Assembly: GCA_038502055.1 (NCBI GenBank)
Contig: JAXRKN010000025.1
Location: 927,163 to 991,162 of the forward strand
Source of the DNA: Tanytarsus gracilentus
Lineage: Eukaryota > Arthropoda > Insecta > Diptera > Chironomidae
Reading direction: 5' to 3'
Length of the DNA stretch: 64,000 bases
A program made the position numbers and the translations under genes. Shown here in pieces: positions 1-12,959 of the stretch. The notes under the pieces are model-generated. The model ran no database searches. It was not told the DNA's origin and worked only from the letters and a program-made list of their open reading frames with translations. Positions within the stretch are counted from its first letter, which is position 1. The number at the start of each line of letters is the position of its first letter.

Positions 1-448
1 TCTAGCGCGGGTTTATATATAGGATGTGTTTTAAGAGCTAACAATTATCATTTTAAATTGAATAATGAAGTCAGAAGTAGTAATTTCTATTTAATTGAGA
101 AATGGCGCAGAGTGAGAGCGAATTTAAACATTTTATGGTGCCGTAAAAAAGGAGTGTAAACTTTTTTACAAAAAAATTATAATCAGTAAACTTTTAAGTT
201 TTGAAGTACAAAAATATTATATTACAATAATATTTGCTTAAAAAATTAAAGGGTTTTGCAACTTAATTAAAATTAAATTTTACCTTGATTAAATGTTTTC
301 CTTTGCCTCCGAATAATTTAATCATTTAGAGAGAGATTAATTACGGGAATGTTAAATAAAATGTTTTCTACTGCTAATTTTTCTGTTTCACAACTTTACA
401 GCTCTTTTTCTACTAGCGCGTTTCAATTTTTATTGTTAGATGACGTCC
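1..448. other. AT-rich non-coding sequence
   Basis: No open frame of note and no recognised repeat. It is simple AT-rich DNA leading up to the GGGATCCCG-containing element that begins at 457. Confidence 0.6.
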
Positions 449-863
449 GTCAAGTCTAGTGCTTTCAAAAATTCCGGGATTTCAAATTTCGGGATCCTGA
501 GACTGAAAAGCTGTCAACCTGAGATCCCAAAAACGGGATTCATAAATAAAAAAATTATAAGAAAACTCAAGGAAATTTTGTAGAGAATACTGGCAAAAAT
601 ATTACAAATAATTTTGATCATAAGAAAAGTAGTTTCTATAGAGGAAATTTTTTTAATTTCAATAGATTATTTCATTCGAAAAAATTTATAAACTTTGAAA
701 TGAATGAAAAAATTAGTTGAAAACAAATTGATTTGAAAAAAAATCCTTTCTCAATCCCGCGGGCTTGGGATTCATTTTTTTTCGGGATCCCGAGATTAAA
801 AACAGCCCGAATTCCCCGGGGAATCCCGATCCCGGGATCCCGTTCGAAACCTTTAGTCAAGTC
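449..863. mobile_element. Short hAT-type non-autonomous element with 8-bp target duplication
   Basis: The direct repeat GTCAAGTC occurs at 449-456 and again at 856-863, exactly flanking a 399-bp segment (457-855). The left end reads TAGTGCTTTC and the reverse complement of the right end reads TAAAGGTTTC, so both fit the hAT terminal pattern (T/C)A(A/G)NG. Behind both ends lie GC-rich palindromic motifs built on GGGATCCCG (about 475-545 and 750-842). These stand out from the AT-rich surroundings and could let the ends fold back. There is no room for a transposase, so it must have been moved in trans. The 8-bp duplication and end motif are seen directly; the hAT assignment is from family knowledge. 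A related end occurs at 62400. Confidence 0.72.
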
Positions 864-3800
864 TAAATAGTCGGCATGCAGAGAGAAGTCACACAATCAT
901 GCTAAGAAATTCCCATTTTGCATCGATCGTCATCATTATCAACAAGTCTTTTTTACTATTCATCATCGACTTTTGCTAGTTTGTAGGTTTGCAACTTCAA
1001 CTTCAAGTCACGACTTACAATCAAAATGAAAATATTTGTTTTTTGCTCACTGCATTTAACGACTTTGGTATAGGCAACGACATCGTTTAACTATTTTTTT
1101 CTCGAGTACATTAGAGATCGTGGATTGAGAGATTGGTAATTAGTAAAGTGTTCGATGTTTTTATTGACTAATAAAAACTTCGTAATTGGATGTTGTGCAA
1201 CTTGAGAGGTCATTGGGGAGTTGTGTTTTTTTAAATATTGGGGATTTATTGATTAGGTTTTATTATTTAAAATTTATCTTTATAATTCAGCATCATAAAA
1301 TTTTTAATCACTTTTCTTCTTAATCAATCGATTCAAAAGATTCACCGAAATTCTTAATAAATTCAGTAATGATTTGCACAGCTTGACTCTTTTCAACTCA
1401 TCCTAATGCGTCTCATAATATCATCATCAAAATTCTTTTTCCGTGAGCGTGGTGCGGCAATATCAACAACTACGGATGCATGCAAAACAAGCTCATAATG
1501 ACGGCATCATTAAACAATTATATTATCCAAACAGCACCAGCTACCCCGCTGTCATTTATATTTACAACTTTAAAAATTGAGCTAAATTAAATCATTCCAC
1601 CTCTGGCTGTTGGCGTGATAATAAAAAAGTTTATTGGTTTATAATGCTTCCCCCATTAAAATTTCGTCGCCCCGCCGCAGAGCGAGAGTTGTGTGTTAAA
1701 TGCTTATATTGACGATAATCATGTCATGCGATATACTCAGTGCATAAAATGCTATGGAATTATTTTTTTCCAGCAAGTTATGAAATTGCATTTTATTAAT
1801 TTTCCTCTCACTCATATGGTTGTGCGGCTTATGTTTTGCACTATGCTGAAGCATGCTAGAATTGGAGTGCAAGGTGGAATAATCAGAAGTTAGCTATAAA
1901 ATTTAATTCAAGGTAATTCCAAAAAATTCACGTCAGTTATTAATTATTTAAACATATTTTGCCTAATGTTGTACAAAGTCACAATAGTTTTGGGCATAAA
2001 TTTACATGGGTTTCAACCTAACTTCAACCCAGTGTTTTTATCTCCCATGCGCAATTCTCTCTCCCGAGACTTTAAATGCTCCACACTTAATTATTTGTAA
2101 TTTTTTGCAATGGCAAATTCATTTATAGTCAGTCACACATTCCTCAATTTCTCAAAACGTGAGTTCTGCTTGAAGAAAGCTGCAACTAGATATGAATTAA
2201 ATGCTTTTAATTAGAAAAACGCGAGTCATTCAACAAAAAGAGATGAAATGTCGTGGATGGATTCATTCATTAACAGATGCGTGAAATTCATGAGAAATTA
2301 TAAATGTTCTTGAGGTCGTTGGTGTGCGTTTATTAAGAGAATTTAATTATTTCAAGGGAAGAAAAATGAATAAGAGAATTTAACGCATCCTAATTATTTC
2401 ATTATTAAGTCATTACGAGGCCAGGCAGGCGCAAAGGGAGAAAAAGGTTTGAATAAATTTAATTTTCATCTATTCGCTATGTGTTTAGAAACCGCGCTTG
2501 AAGAAAAAAATTAATTGTCGAATGGAAAAAGAAGAAGAATAAGCGACATGAAGACATAAAAATATTTCCCCATGTGCATTCGCAGTCTTATTTATACTCA
2601 CCGTTCCTTCCCGAAGAAAATATTTTTATAGCTCTGGTGTGTAATTAAATTAGCAGTTTAACTACTTAAAAAACGATATTAATTACGATCCACGAGTTAT
2701 GTCTTCATTATGTTGGAAAAAACATTAATGTAACAATGGAATAAAAATATTTTTAACGATCGATTATCATTTTTAAGTTCTAGATTTTTAAAAAATTGCA
2801 TGAGGTAAAACTAGATTAATCTTTTAAAACTTTTTGAAAAATTTAAAATATTATCATAAAGTTTTCAAACCTTCTCTTTCAATTATTTTCCTAGCGATTG
2901 TTCTGTTTTAAATCTTCTGCATTGTTTTCTCATCATTAAACTTATTATTTTCCATACACATAAAAATAATAAAGCAACTTTTTTCATCTTGATATAAAAA
3001 TTTAAATTTGACTGCGTTAATTAGTTTTATCTTGAGCTGAAAAATCTCATTTACGATTCAATAACTTTTATGATTTATTATCTGGAGAGAAAATTGTAAT
3101 AAAAGTGTCTTGAAAACTTCTCAAGGCAAGGTTGAAAATTCTCTTCGAGTTGTAGTTTTTTCTTGGACAATTTTTCTGTAAAAAATTAAATCAATAAAAT
3201 TAAAGGAGAACTCCATCGTGAAAATAAAGAAATCTTGATTTCATTTTTAACACCTCGAAAGAGCGAGAAAATCAATATTTGATGTAGGATCTCAACAGAG
3301 ATTTTGCGCAGAGGCAAGCAATTCCATACTCTCGATGTCTACTGAAATCTTAATTGGTTATCATCTCACGTTGTTGCTTTTACGCATGCGAAATTTTTGC
3401 TGCCGTTTTCATGGTGCTTACGGAAGCTGAATGGGGAGAAAATTTTATGAATTGAGGGGTTAGAAGAGAATAATGGGCGAATCCATGGGAGATGCGATGA
3501 GGAATTAATTTGTCGTTAAGCGAGATTACTAGCTTCAACTTTTATAGCAATGTAATTGCTTTATTAAAATTAATTGAATATTTTTTAATTAAATTTTCTG
3601 AAGGTACAATAAATATGAAAAATTTTGTTCATAAATTTTTCATCATCAGAAGGCGCAAAAAAGACTGTTCATGTATGCAACTGAAAAAATTTCAATTTCC
3701 TATCTTTTGATACACGAGCTTCCGTTTGACGAAAAGAAAATTGGTAAAAATAAATTTACATCCAAAGCGACTTTTTTGCGCGCATGATCGAAAAAACATC

Positions 3801-4696
3801 AAGTGACAAATACTCGCAATTTAAAATGTCACAAAATATGAAATTTATGTTGAATGGTGATAAAGAATCTGCTCTGCTCTTTTCATGTACAAAATTATGA
3901 GGGAAGAAGAAGACAGCTCGGAGGAAGGTTTTCCAGAGTGTCACATAATGGGCGCTTTGGAAAATATTTCACCAAAAATTTATTATCTTTTATCGTGTAA
4001 TTTCCTGCTTTTCGTTTTTGCACGAGAAAGCTTTCGCTCGACATCACCAGCATGAAATGATTTCGTGATGTGGAAAATCGAATGCTATGAATTATGATAT
4101 GCAATTTCCTTTTGTAATTTTGTATTATACGCCATTAATATTCTTATCATAAACACCACGATTTCAAGAGAAGTGTGTGTGTGTGTATATGTGTTAGGTT
4201 TTATGAGGGAGCAAACAAAAAAGGATCAAATTTCATTTCAGTGGTGGTGATTTCTACGACAATGAAATCCTAATTCAAGCGGATGCTGAGATTGTGATGA
4301 GATAAAAATTATTTTTGATTGTTTGAATAGAAAATAATATTTTTGTAAATTTTTGTTTGAACTAAATTTATTATTAAAATAAGTTGTTTTCATTTATTTA
4401 AACTTCTTATTTTTGAATACTTATAAAAATACTGGAAAATTTCTCTAAATGAGAGTGCTTTCGCAATTTTATCATTTAAACCAGTTTTTAGTGGGTTCTT
4501 AATCTTTAATTTGTTTTAAAAGTGTTTATAAGTGTCTCATCTTTATTATAATCATCGATTTTCATCGTTAAATCTTGTAAGGAAGAGAGAATTTGGGAAA
4601 TTTGCTTATCCCTGTGCTTATCTATTTATTTCAAAATTATGAAATTTATTTACGTTCAAATTTTATGTTAAATGTTTGTTTGTGTTTTGTACTGTA
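864..4696. other. Gene-free AT-rich stretch
   Basis: No open frame here is supported as an exon. The short frames present have AT-driven composition, low-complexity protein sequence and no splice context. It contains homeodomain-like ATTA clusters, but that is expected in DNA this AT-rich. I see no repeat or RNA gene that I can support. It could be intergenic or part of a large intron. Confidence 0.5.
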
Positions 4697-4935
4697 GGTG
4701 AGCCAGCTAGCCAGCTTTAACGATTAGTTAGGGCTGAGGACGGTAGTAGGGACGGAAACTTTATTCGACGCCGTCATTATTCTTTATTCATCTAGTGGCA
4801 ATTCTTGAGTCATAGCGTGTTCGACGCGAGAACTACGGTAAGGAAGGAAGCTGCGATGGTTTGTGTCTGACCAGGATCGAAAGATATCTGAGAGCTATCA
4901 CTTTGTAAAATAACAATACCAATACCAAATACTGA
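4697..4935 (+). repeat. 3' end fragment of a dispersed retroelement (copy 1)
   Basis: This is an island less AT-rich than its neighbours. It ends in CTTTGTAAAATAACAATACC followed by AATACCAAATAC, a short repetitive tail typical of non-LTR retrotransposon or SINE 3' ends. Bases 4830-4927 match 61836-61932 on the opposite strand with few changes: the shared core runs from AACTACGGTAAGG through GACCAGG to the tail. Copy 1 extends further 5' than the right-hand copy, whose 5' end is truncated. No clear target duplication was found around this copy. The 5' limit given is where composition changes, not a proven element end. Confidence 0.6.
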
Positions 4936-7900
4936 TAATGAGCATAATGATGAGCTTATTTCAACATTTTTCTGCTCACAACCTTTGAAAGGATTACCTT
5001 TTCTCTGTCAAAGTATTTTAGCATAAATTTCAATATTGAAGAATTTAATCCAATTAAAAAATTCCCATCATCTCCCAGCAACCAACCCAAACAAGGCGCT
5101 TAAGAGATAATTTTTACGACAAAACTTTTTATCAGATTCAAAAATATTTTTTTGCACCGAACAAAAGGAATTTCCTTGTACGAAAATTGAGAACGAAGGC
5201 AACCAAAAAAATCTCAAAAAATACAAAGCGGTTTCATTATAAAACCCGCTCGACAAAAGACGATAAAAAATTGAATTGAGGGAGAAGCGGTTTTATTAAA
5301 ATTTTAGTTTTGAATCACAGAAGAATTACTATGATGATTGAAGAAACGTGCCACTCACGCGTCGAGTCATTACGAACCAGAATAATATCTTTATCTTGTT
5401 ATCCTTTCACTTAAGCCTTTATTAATCATTTGATAATGCTTTTATTCTTCGATTGTGATTTTATATTGACTTTCGAAATTTATTAACGTACGCCAAATGT
5501 AAATATTAAAATGTTTTGTTAGTCTTATGAATGATAATTAATCTCATGAAGAAATTATGAATTTGATTGATGTGCAAAAAGTAAAGTTTTCGTGTTCTGT
5601 TTGCATGCTCAAATGGGAAGAGAAAGATTTGTAACGAAATTATTATCGGGCATTTGACATCAGAAGTTGCCAGCACACCAAGCACGTTTTTAATTTCCGC
5701 TCTCTATAAAATGAACAACGTCTCACACTTGTGAATTAATTTGCCCATCATTAAGCAATAACATCAGCAATTTCCCTCCAGTGCTTGCTCATGCGCTCAT
5801 GCTCGATTTAATTTTTTATATATCGACTTTTCTTCTTCTTCTTCTTTACCCTTCATTAGCTGCCAAAGTATTCATGACATTATTTTCCGATCATTTTCTC
5901 GCTGCCATGAAACCAAGTGGTGTAGAAACAGGATTAAATTGTCATGATTTTCGTTTAATAAGGTTTTACGATTTGATGTTTCTAATCGATGTGCATGAAA
6001 TGACAAAAGAGAGGAGGGTAAAACAAGCTCATTAACTATTCAACTGCAATCTTCTCAGTATTAAACGCTGGTAATTTTAGAATAATTTGAAATTAAAGAA
6101 AAACAGTTTTAATTGATGTTTTAAATTTAAATTCAATGGGGTCTGAAATTGGTGTTAAATAAATTATTTTTGAAAAGAGTTAAGCTGAATTTTAAGGAAA
6201 CAGACCTGATGAAATTTTCAGAATTGCGACACTACAATAAATAGAAATAAAGTCTAAGTACGAAAAAAATGGACTTATATTTTAAAAATAGACTCAGAAA
6301 ATTTGTTTACTTAGAACTAAACGTTGAATTAAAAAAAATTGGTTGGATATTATTACTAACTGAGCTAAAAAATTATTCGTTTAAATCTGGATAAATACAT
6401 TTTTTTAAATTAAAAATCAATTCGACGTATAATTAAATTTCTTTTTCACAAGCATCAATCATCAAAGGCGATGTCAGAGAGTTTATCACAATTACCATAT
6501 CAAGCATATGCTATATCATAGCACTATCCCTCGCATCGTTAAATCAAAATTCATTTGGCAAACAAACGACGTCGTTCAGGGTGCTCTCACACATATTTGA
6601 GTGCGAGCAAAATTTGTGGAATGCTTTAGGGGAGGGTTGAAAATGTACTAAAGTAGGGGTTTACAATCATTTTAGAAATATGATTTTCTCTAAATCGGAT
6701 TACTTCTGAAATGTTAAGTAAACATAATATCGGCTTTTCTCATGGTAACAAGATACGAGCAATATCCTTTTCAATTGAAGTGTGGCAGAAAAGAATGCTT
6801 CGAGGGAGGTTTTGAATTAACATCCTAAAAAGCAATGAATGTAATTCAATTTTTATTTGGCAAATTATTAAGCGGGCTCTGTGAGAAAGACAAACAAAAT
6901 TTAATTGCTCTCTCGCTCTCTGCTCAACCCTTAACATGATGATCTAATAAAAATTTTCTGAAGATTAGCGATGACACACTTTTGCATAATTTTTTAATAT
7001 ATTTTTCCATTGTATAAGTGTGACTGCGGGGATTTTTCTTTAATAAAACCACAATTTCAGTGACTTATTACATCGTTTTTTTTCGGATTGGATGTCACAC
7101 GGTATGAAAATATTAAATTTTATTACAGTTACTGTCGGGAAATAAAAAAAGTTTAAAGTAATTTTAGGTGGAAGGAAAAATTTTAAAAATTTTGCAAGGG
7201 GGTTTGAAATTTAAAGATTAATTTTATTAATTGAACACCAATTCTTTATAAAAATGAAAGAATAGTCAAAGATCTTTAAAATTGCTCAACTCCACCCAAG
7301 GATACACCTTCATCACCTTTTTAAAGTAATTTTATTGCTGCACATCTAATACGATTTTACGACGCTCAAATCCCAGACTTATACGCTCATATATATTTAA
7401 CATTCCACTTTCTGGCGAACGTAAACAACGTGTACAGTTTCTTGGTGCGATAATTGAAGTTTCTACTTTGCATAAATCGTAAAGAAATCAAATATTGAAC
7501 AATTATTAACATTCAGCGATGACAGTTGGAGATGCCCGAAAAAAGAGCCGTAATTAAATATTAATTTTCAATTTTACTACTGCCACACATATTTTGCGCG
7601 CAGGAAAGATAAATTTTCGAAATTGAACATCCAGTTATGGATGCAAATATACACGGTTAATGAATTAGCTTTTGTTGACTCATAATTTATGGTTCCAGAT
7701 GAAATGACTTTGAAAATCAGATCATTTGTGTTTGCGCAAGTGCCGCTATACGCTTCATATGCACAAATAACATTATGCGTCGTTCAAAATTCCATAAATC
7801 CCCCTTTAGCCGTCTGACGCTTTTTTTAAAAAGTATATGTTTTTATTCACAATTTAGATTCAATGGCGTTTTCACAAAAGAGTGAGGAAGAAGTAAATTG

Positions 7901-8227
7901 ATTTGGAGCAATATAAATGTAAATAAGTTTTGTGATTGAGTTTTCTCCTTCTGTGTATTTTATTTTATATGTGCGCAACTCATTCGAGACTCAATTCAAT
8001 TTTCATTCAATGTGCTCTTGGGCTAATGATATGCCTTTCATTCCCTCTCTCTCCTCCAATAAAGTAAAATAGGTGAAATTGGAACTGAATTCAATGGCAA
8101 AAGTTCTTCTCGCGTGATTGTTATCAGCTATGATGAAATTTACATAATGTTGCTGTAGCTGTTGCCACTTTTATAGCGTATGGTGTTGATGTGATGATGA
8201 GATCAAATTGCAGTGTTGAGGGAGGGA
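4936..8227. other. Gene-free AT-rich stretch
   Basis: No supported exon. Frames such as the one at 5781-6035 (start LAHALMLDLIF, with a run of leucines) have no splice signals, no recognisable family and AT-driven composition. No repeats were recognised. Confidence 0.5.
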
Positions 8228-8955
8228 GGAAAAATTAGAGATCCTTAAATCATCGATTATGCGATTTCGATGATCATCGATGACAAAAAGTTCATCATCG
8301 ATGATCATCGATGCATCGATGACGAACTTTTGATCTGAATTTCTGAGAAAAACCTGGAATTTAAAAAAAAAAACAAGTAGTGTTTTTTTCATACAGTATA
8401 AAGTAGGACGAATTTGCTGTCTTTTTGGCTGTATCTGAATTTTTCTTGATTGAAAGTCAACGAATTTTTTTTGAAATTCACAATAAGGCTTAAAAATTAA
8501 ACTCAATACAAAAAAGTGTCATAAAAACAAAATAGAAAAACACTCTCACAATAATTACCGTAACCTTATTCGTCTCTTGTTCTTAAAAATCCAAAATTAA
8601 TTTTTTTTAAAATAAATCACTTAACACTTTATACTTGTTTACACGAGTAAACAAAATGAATTGAGGAAAAGTCTAAAAGTTTTGTTTGGTACATGAAATT
8701 GTTCTCAAAAACAATTATTTTGATAAATGCTGTTTTACAATATTAATATTTGAAGATTTTTTTATTAAAGTGACATTAAAAACATTAATTAAAATTATAA
8801 ATTTTAATTTAATTTTTTCAAAAGAGCACAAAAATCAATTTTTTTCGTCATCGATGTCATCGGAAAAAAAATCGATGATCATCGATGACGAAAAGGTTCG
8901 ATGATCATCGATGATCATCGAACCGATGCTCATCGTCAGGATCTCTAGGAAAAAT
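8228..8955. mobile_element. hAT-type MITE with GATGATCATCGATG subterminal arrays
   Basis: An exact 8-bp duplication, GGAAAAAT, lies at 8228-8235 and 8948-8955. It brackets a 712-bp element whose perfect 10-bp terminal inverted repeats are TAGAGATCCT (8236-8245) and AGGATCTCTA (8938-8947). TAGAG fits the hAT end consensus. Just inside both ends are arrays of the self-complementary motif GATGATCATCGATG (8252-8322 and 8846-8930), which may be transposase-binding or fold-back sequence. The interior is AT-rich and encodes nothing recognisable. Two open frames that overlap the arrays are by-products of the repeats. Confidence 0.85.
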
Positions 8956-11900
8956 GTTAATGAGCAAAAAATATAGCATAAAAAACAATTATTTTAAATT
9001 TGAAATTTGTGCTCACATTTATGTTAAAATTTTTATAAAAAATACCAAACAATAATTCTTTATTAAATCAAAAATATTTGCTACTACTATACATACTAAT
9101 TTTTGCGACAGTTTTAAAAAAACAAATCATAATCAATATTTTTTCCTCCTGAGTGTTAATTATAGTTGAATAAATACTTTAAATAAACGACCGTCCACTA
9201 ATCTTATCACAAACATATTACTGCGAAAGAAGGTAAATTGTTCAATTTCCTTTAAATGCTTGCCATTCTTCTGTGCCTAGAAGTCTCAATTCCTGAGTAT
9301 TTGTTAAAGAAAATATTTGCATAGAATTGTCTCGACTTTGTCGATATATTCTTTCGTGTTTTCACCGTAAATGCCTTCTTATTCTGCCATTCTTTCTTCC
9401 TTGCTGCGATGCGATGGACGCGAAGAGAAGAGAATACATAAAATGTGCAAATAAAACTCAGCATAAAGGTAAATTAGTGGAATGAAATTTTCAAAATTCC
9501 ACAGCGGCAAAAACAGCCTGTTTGTGCCTCTCGTTGTTAATATAGTCGGTAGCATAGTTTTAATTTGCATTAATTTTTATTTTTTGCGCATTTTTCAACC
9601 TGATAATTCAATTACCCCCGCCATGATGTGTGTTTGCACAGTTTCACGACCACAGCATGCACTCTGACTGCCGTGTATTAGCAATATTGCCAATTGCATG
9701 TTAAAATGGCCTTTATTTGCCTATTTGATGAAGGTAATGTTGAGTAGGTGAGAGAGAGCGAACTAACAACATAATAATAAGTAAAGATATTTTCTCTTCT
9801 TCCCGCTTCATTGCCCTTCGAAGAGTTAGCCATTCAAATACATTCAAATTAAAATTCTCTCGATGATTTTTTATGATTTTGCCTTCGAGAGGAGCGCGAA
9901 AAATTTATTTGCTCATTCTTCTCATTGCATTGTTTTATTGCTTCGCGCGGTATCCAATGGATTGTTATGCCCGTGAATAAATAATAGAGATGTTTGGCGC
10001 ATTTTAATATATGTTTTTTTTGCATCTCGGACCTCTTTACGTATAGTTTGTTGAACAACATTATTAAGAGAATATGCAAATGTGAAACGAGAGAAGTGAT
10101 TTAAAATAAAATTGTAAAATGATTGACCATTATGTGTACTTTTAAAAATTATCGATTTAATAATGTAACAAAATTTCTTTCCATTTAAGCCTAGATTATT
10201 TTAACCCCCAACAATCCCAAACATCCCGCCATCAAAAGGCTAATTCAATCATGGTTTTCTCTGTCAACATTTTCAAGGCTCTTTAATTCTTTACTTCAAC
10301 ACGTGATGTGTGTTTAGGATGCTGTGCATCAAGAGTGAATGGAAAAAGGATACAATTCGGCAAGAACCTTAAAATCTTCATGTGTAAACTGAGAAACACT
10401 TAAGATTCGATTTCTTTCGGTTTCTTTTTGTTTTATGAATTTACCGCCGCTTTGAACGTTCGACATTTATTAATGTTTTAATATCTGTTGACAGGTACCT
10501 TTTTTAAGTGATGTAAATAATTCGTAAAATGCATACTGAAGTGGATCTTCCGATGATGACTGCACACATCGACAAAGGACACCGCCAATAAGTAGCATCT
10601 TTTAACAAAGTTGAGGACATGTGTGCCGCATTAATTCAAAAAGAGCCCTCTTATGATTAGGAAGGAAGAGAAAATGATTATCATTAGCACAAAGCATATC
10701 ATAATATTTCGTTTCGGTGGTAAAAAAACTCTCCATAGTTATCGCTTATTAAATTCAGTCAATTTGATAATGTCTGACGTTTAACTTCCTCTCTCCCTTC
10801 AACAACCACATGAAGTTTGTCTATATTAATAATTTACTCCCTTTAAACATATACAAGGGACCTTTTCATTCTCCGTGCTTATTTATCAAGTCAAGAAATT
10901 TCCTCTAAATTGAAATAAAATTGGTCGAATGTTATTTTAATAAATGTGGAAATTGAATCTAAAAATAAAAGTTAGTTTCAAAAAAAAATTTAAAAGCTTA
11001 ATTCGACTTAATTTATTGTCTAAATTAATTAATATCAAAAATTTAATAAAATCGAATTATCTTCTCCCAAATAGTTTAACGAAACATATTTTTTCAGCAA
11101 GAATAAACTTTATTTTTTTTAATTGAGTAGTTCGCCCTTTTAATCTTCATTCTCATTCGCTCTTTTAAAGTCAAACAACAATATAAACAGTAGTAATACA
11201 CATAGACACTTTAAAAATTGTTGTTGTGTTGGTTTAATTGAATTTAATAGACGATATAATAGTCACCCCGGGGTATCATTTTTCGTTTTTCATTAAATGT
11301 CAAGTCACTCACACAGCTGTATGAGGAGAAGCTAACACGACACTTCATTATTTGATATTTATTACCTAAATTTTTGTGAGGGGTTGAAAATGTTAAATAC
11401 ACATAACGATTAAGTTTGAGTGGAAAAAATAAATTTCATAGCACTCGATGTGATTTTTCTTCTTTCTTTTTCGCCTCGAAGCATGATCGGTCGATTTGAA
11501 TGGCAATAGACATTAAATCGCTTGTATACGATGGCTGTCATTTTGTTAGTCAGTTTGCCGCTTTTCACAAACGAAAGCGTTTGTTAATTAAGTCATTCAT
11601 TTGCCGAGAGCTCCAAGACATTATGTCTTGCTCATTATTGCTCACGCTATCAACGAGATGATTAGAAGTTTCCGATTTAGTTAGAAGCTCACGAGTGACA
11701 ATTAATACCAAGGTTGAATACGCTGATTACTGAGATTGTTGAATAAAGACGTAAACTGTCACAACAGGACACTTTTATAATTTCAGCCATATTAAAAAAT
11801 ATTTTTATGTGTAATTAAAAAACTTCACAGTTCAGTCGTATAATGATAATTGCCTGCTTTATTAATTGATTTTAACTTGGAAATTCCTTTTTTGTTTCAT

Positions 11901-12850
11901 TTTTTTAAAAGTAAAATTTTTAAGGGATAAAATTTTTAAAATTAGTTAAAAAGTATAAAAGTAAGTATAAATTCTAACAAAAAATATTAAATTTTAGAAT
12001 TGATACCATAATTATTAAATGTCCATCCCTTGACCCCTACTGTCAATATCCAACTGATGATGCTATTCACGAGCCAAACAAAAATTAAATTGCCAAAAAA
12101 TCTCAACGTGTGTTTTTTTTCTTTTCAAAAAAATCTGCTTCTCTCGAAATAAAACTAAATTCGATTAAAGTTAATAATTTTTGACACATGTCATGCTGTT
12201 TTTAGAAAATTGCTTTTTAAGTGGAAAAGGCCACCCTCATCATAAATTACAAAGAAGGAAAAGTGTCTTAACTATTCAGTTAATTGACTTACTACATGTT
12301 ACAATGTGCTTATAAAGAAGATTAATAACAAAAAAGATCGAATAAGTAACTTATCGCATTTTGTGAGTGAGAAGATGGAAAATTGCCTGATCGGATTATG
12401 TTGTTACTCTAAGTTGTTTTTCTGTTTTGCTGTTTTATACTTCTTTTCTTTTTAAAAAACCAAACCAGCGTGACACTAACAAATTTTTTAAACTTCTCCT
12501 TGTCATTTTTTTGCATAAATCTGAGTTCAGTTTTCACTGAATATTTTTTTTTGTAAATCAGGATCAGAAAGTTTTATCCTCTAAATGGATATTGAAGGAA
12601 TATTTTGCTGATTATTTATGGAACGTGACAAACCAAGAAAGGAAAATAAATAAAAAAATTGTGCTGGTATTAAGACATTTGAGCATTTAATTTAGTTTTT
12701 ACAGCTTCAACTCTATATGAAATAATTTATTGAACAATCAAACACTTTTTTGCTTTCAATAGGCTAAAAATATCTTACGAAATAAAACAAATCTTATCAC
12801 TCTAAGATTACACCTTATATTTCATCACAATCTAATCACGCTCCTAAATG
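8956..12850. other. Gene-free AT-rich stretch upstream of the S1 protease
   Basis: No supported exon, RNA gene or transposon was recognised. Several TTATCA/TGATAA GATA-type motifs occur in its last part, close to the protease gene. They are short enough to be chance in AT-rich DNA. Confidence 0.45.
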
Positions 12851-12913
12851 GGATTTATAAAGTTTTTGTTCGCTATCTTATCAACTTTTTTTAAAGTACT
12901 GATAAATTTTTAA

Positions 12914-12920
12914 TATAAAT
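12914..12920 (+). promoter_or_regulatory. Putative TATA box of the S1 protease gene
   Basis: TATAAAT lies 46 bases before the start codon at 12960. A start site about 30 bases downstream, near the ACAGTTC at 12947, would leave a 5' leader of only about 12 bases. GATA-type motifs sit just upstream at about 12876 and 12899. This is inferred from spacing only. Confidence 0.4.
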
Positions 12921-12959
12921 TAGGAAGCGAATCTGATTTTAGCTTTACAGTTCAATAAA

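Noticed and set aside
8171..8506. 111-codon - strand frame containing IIDDELFVIDD repeats
   Set aside because: Follows the GATGATCATCGATG array and crosses the left border of the MITE.
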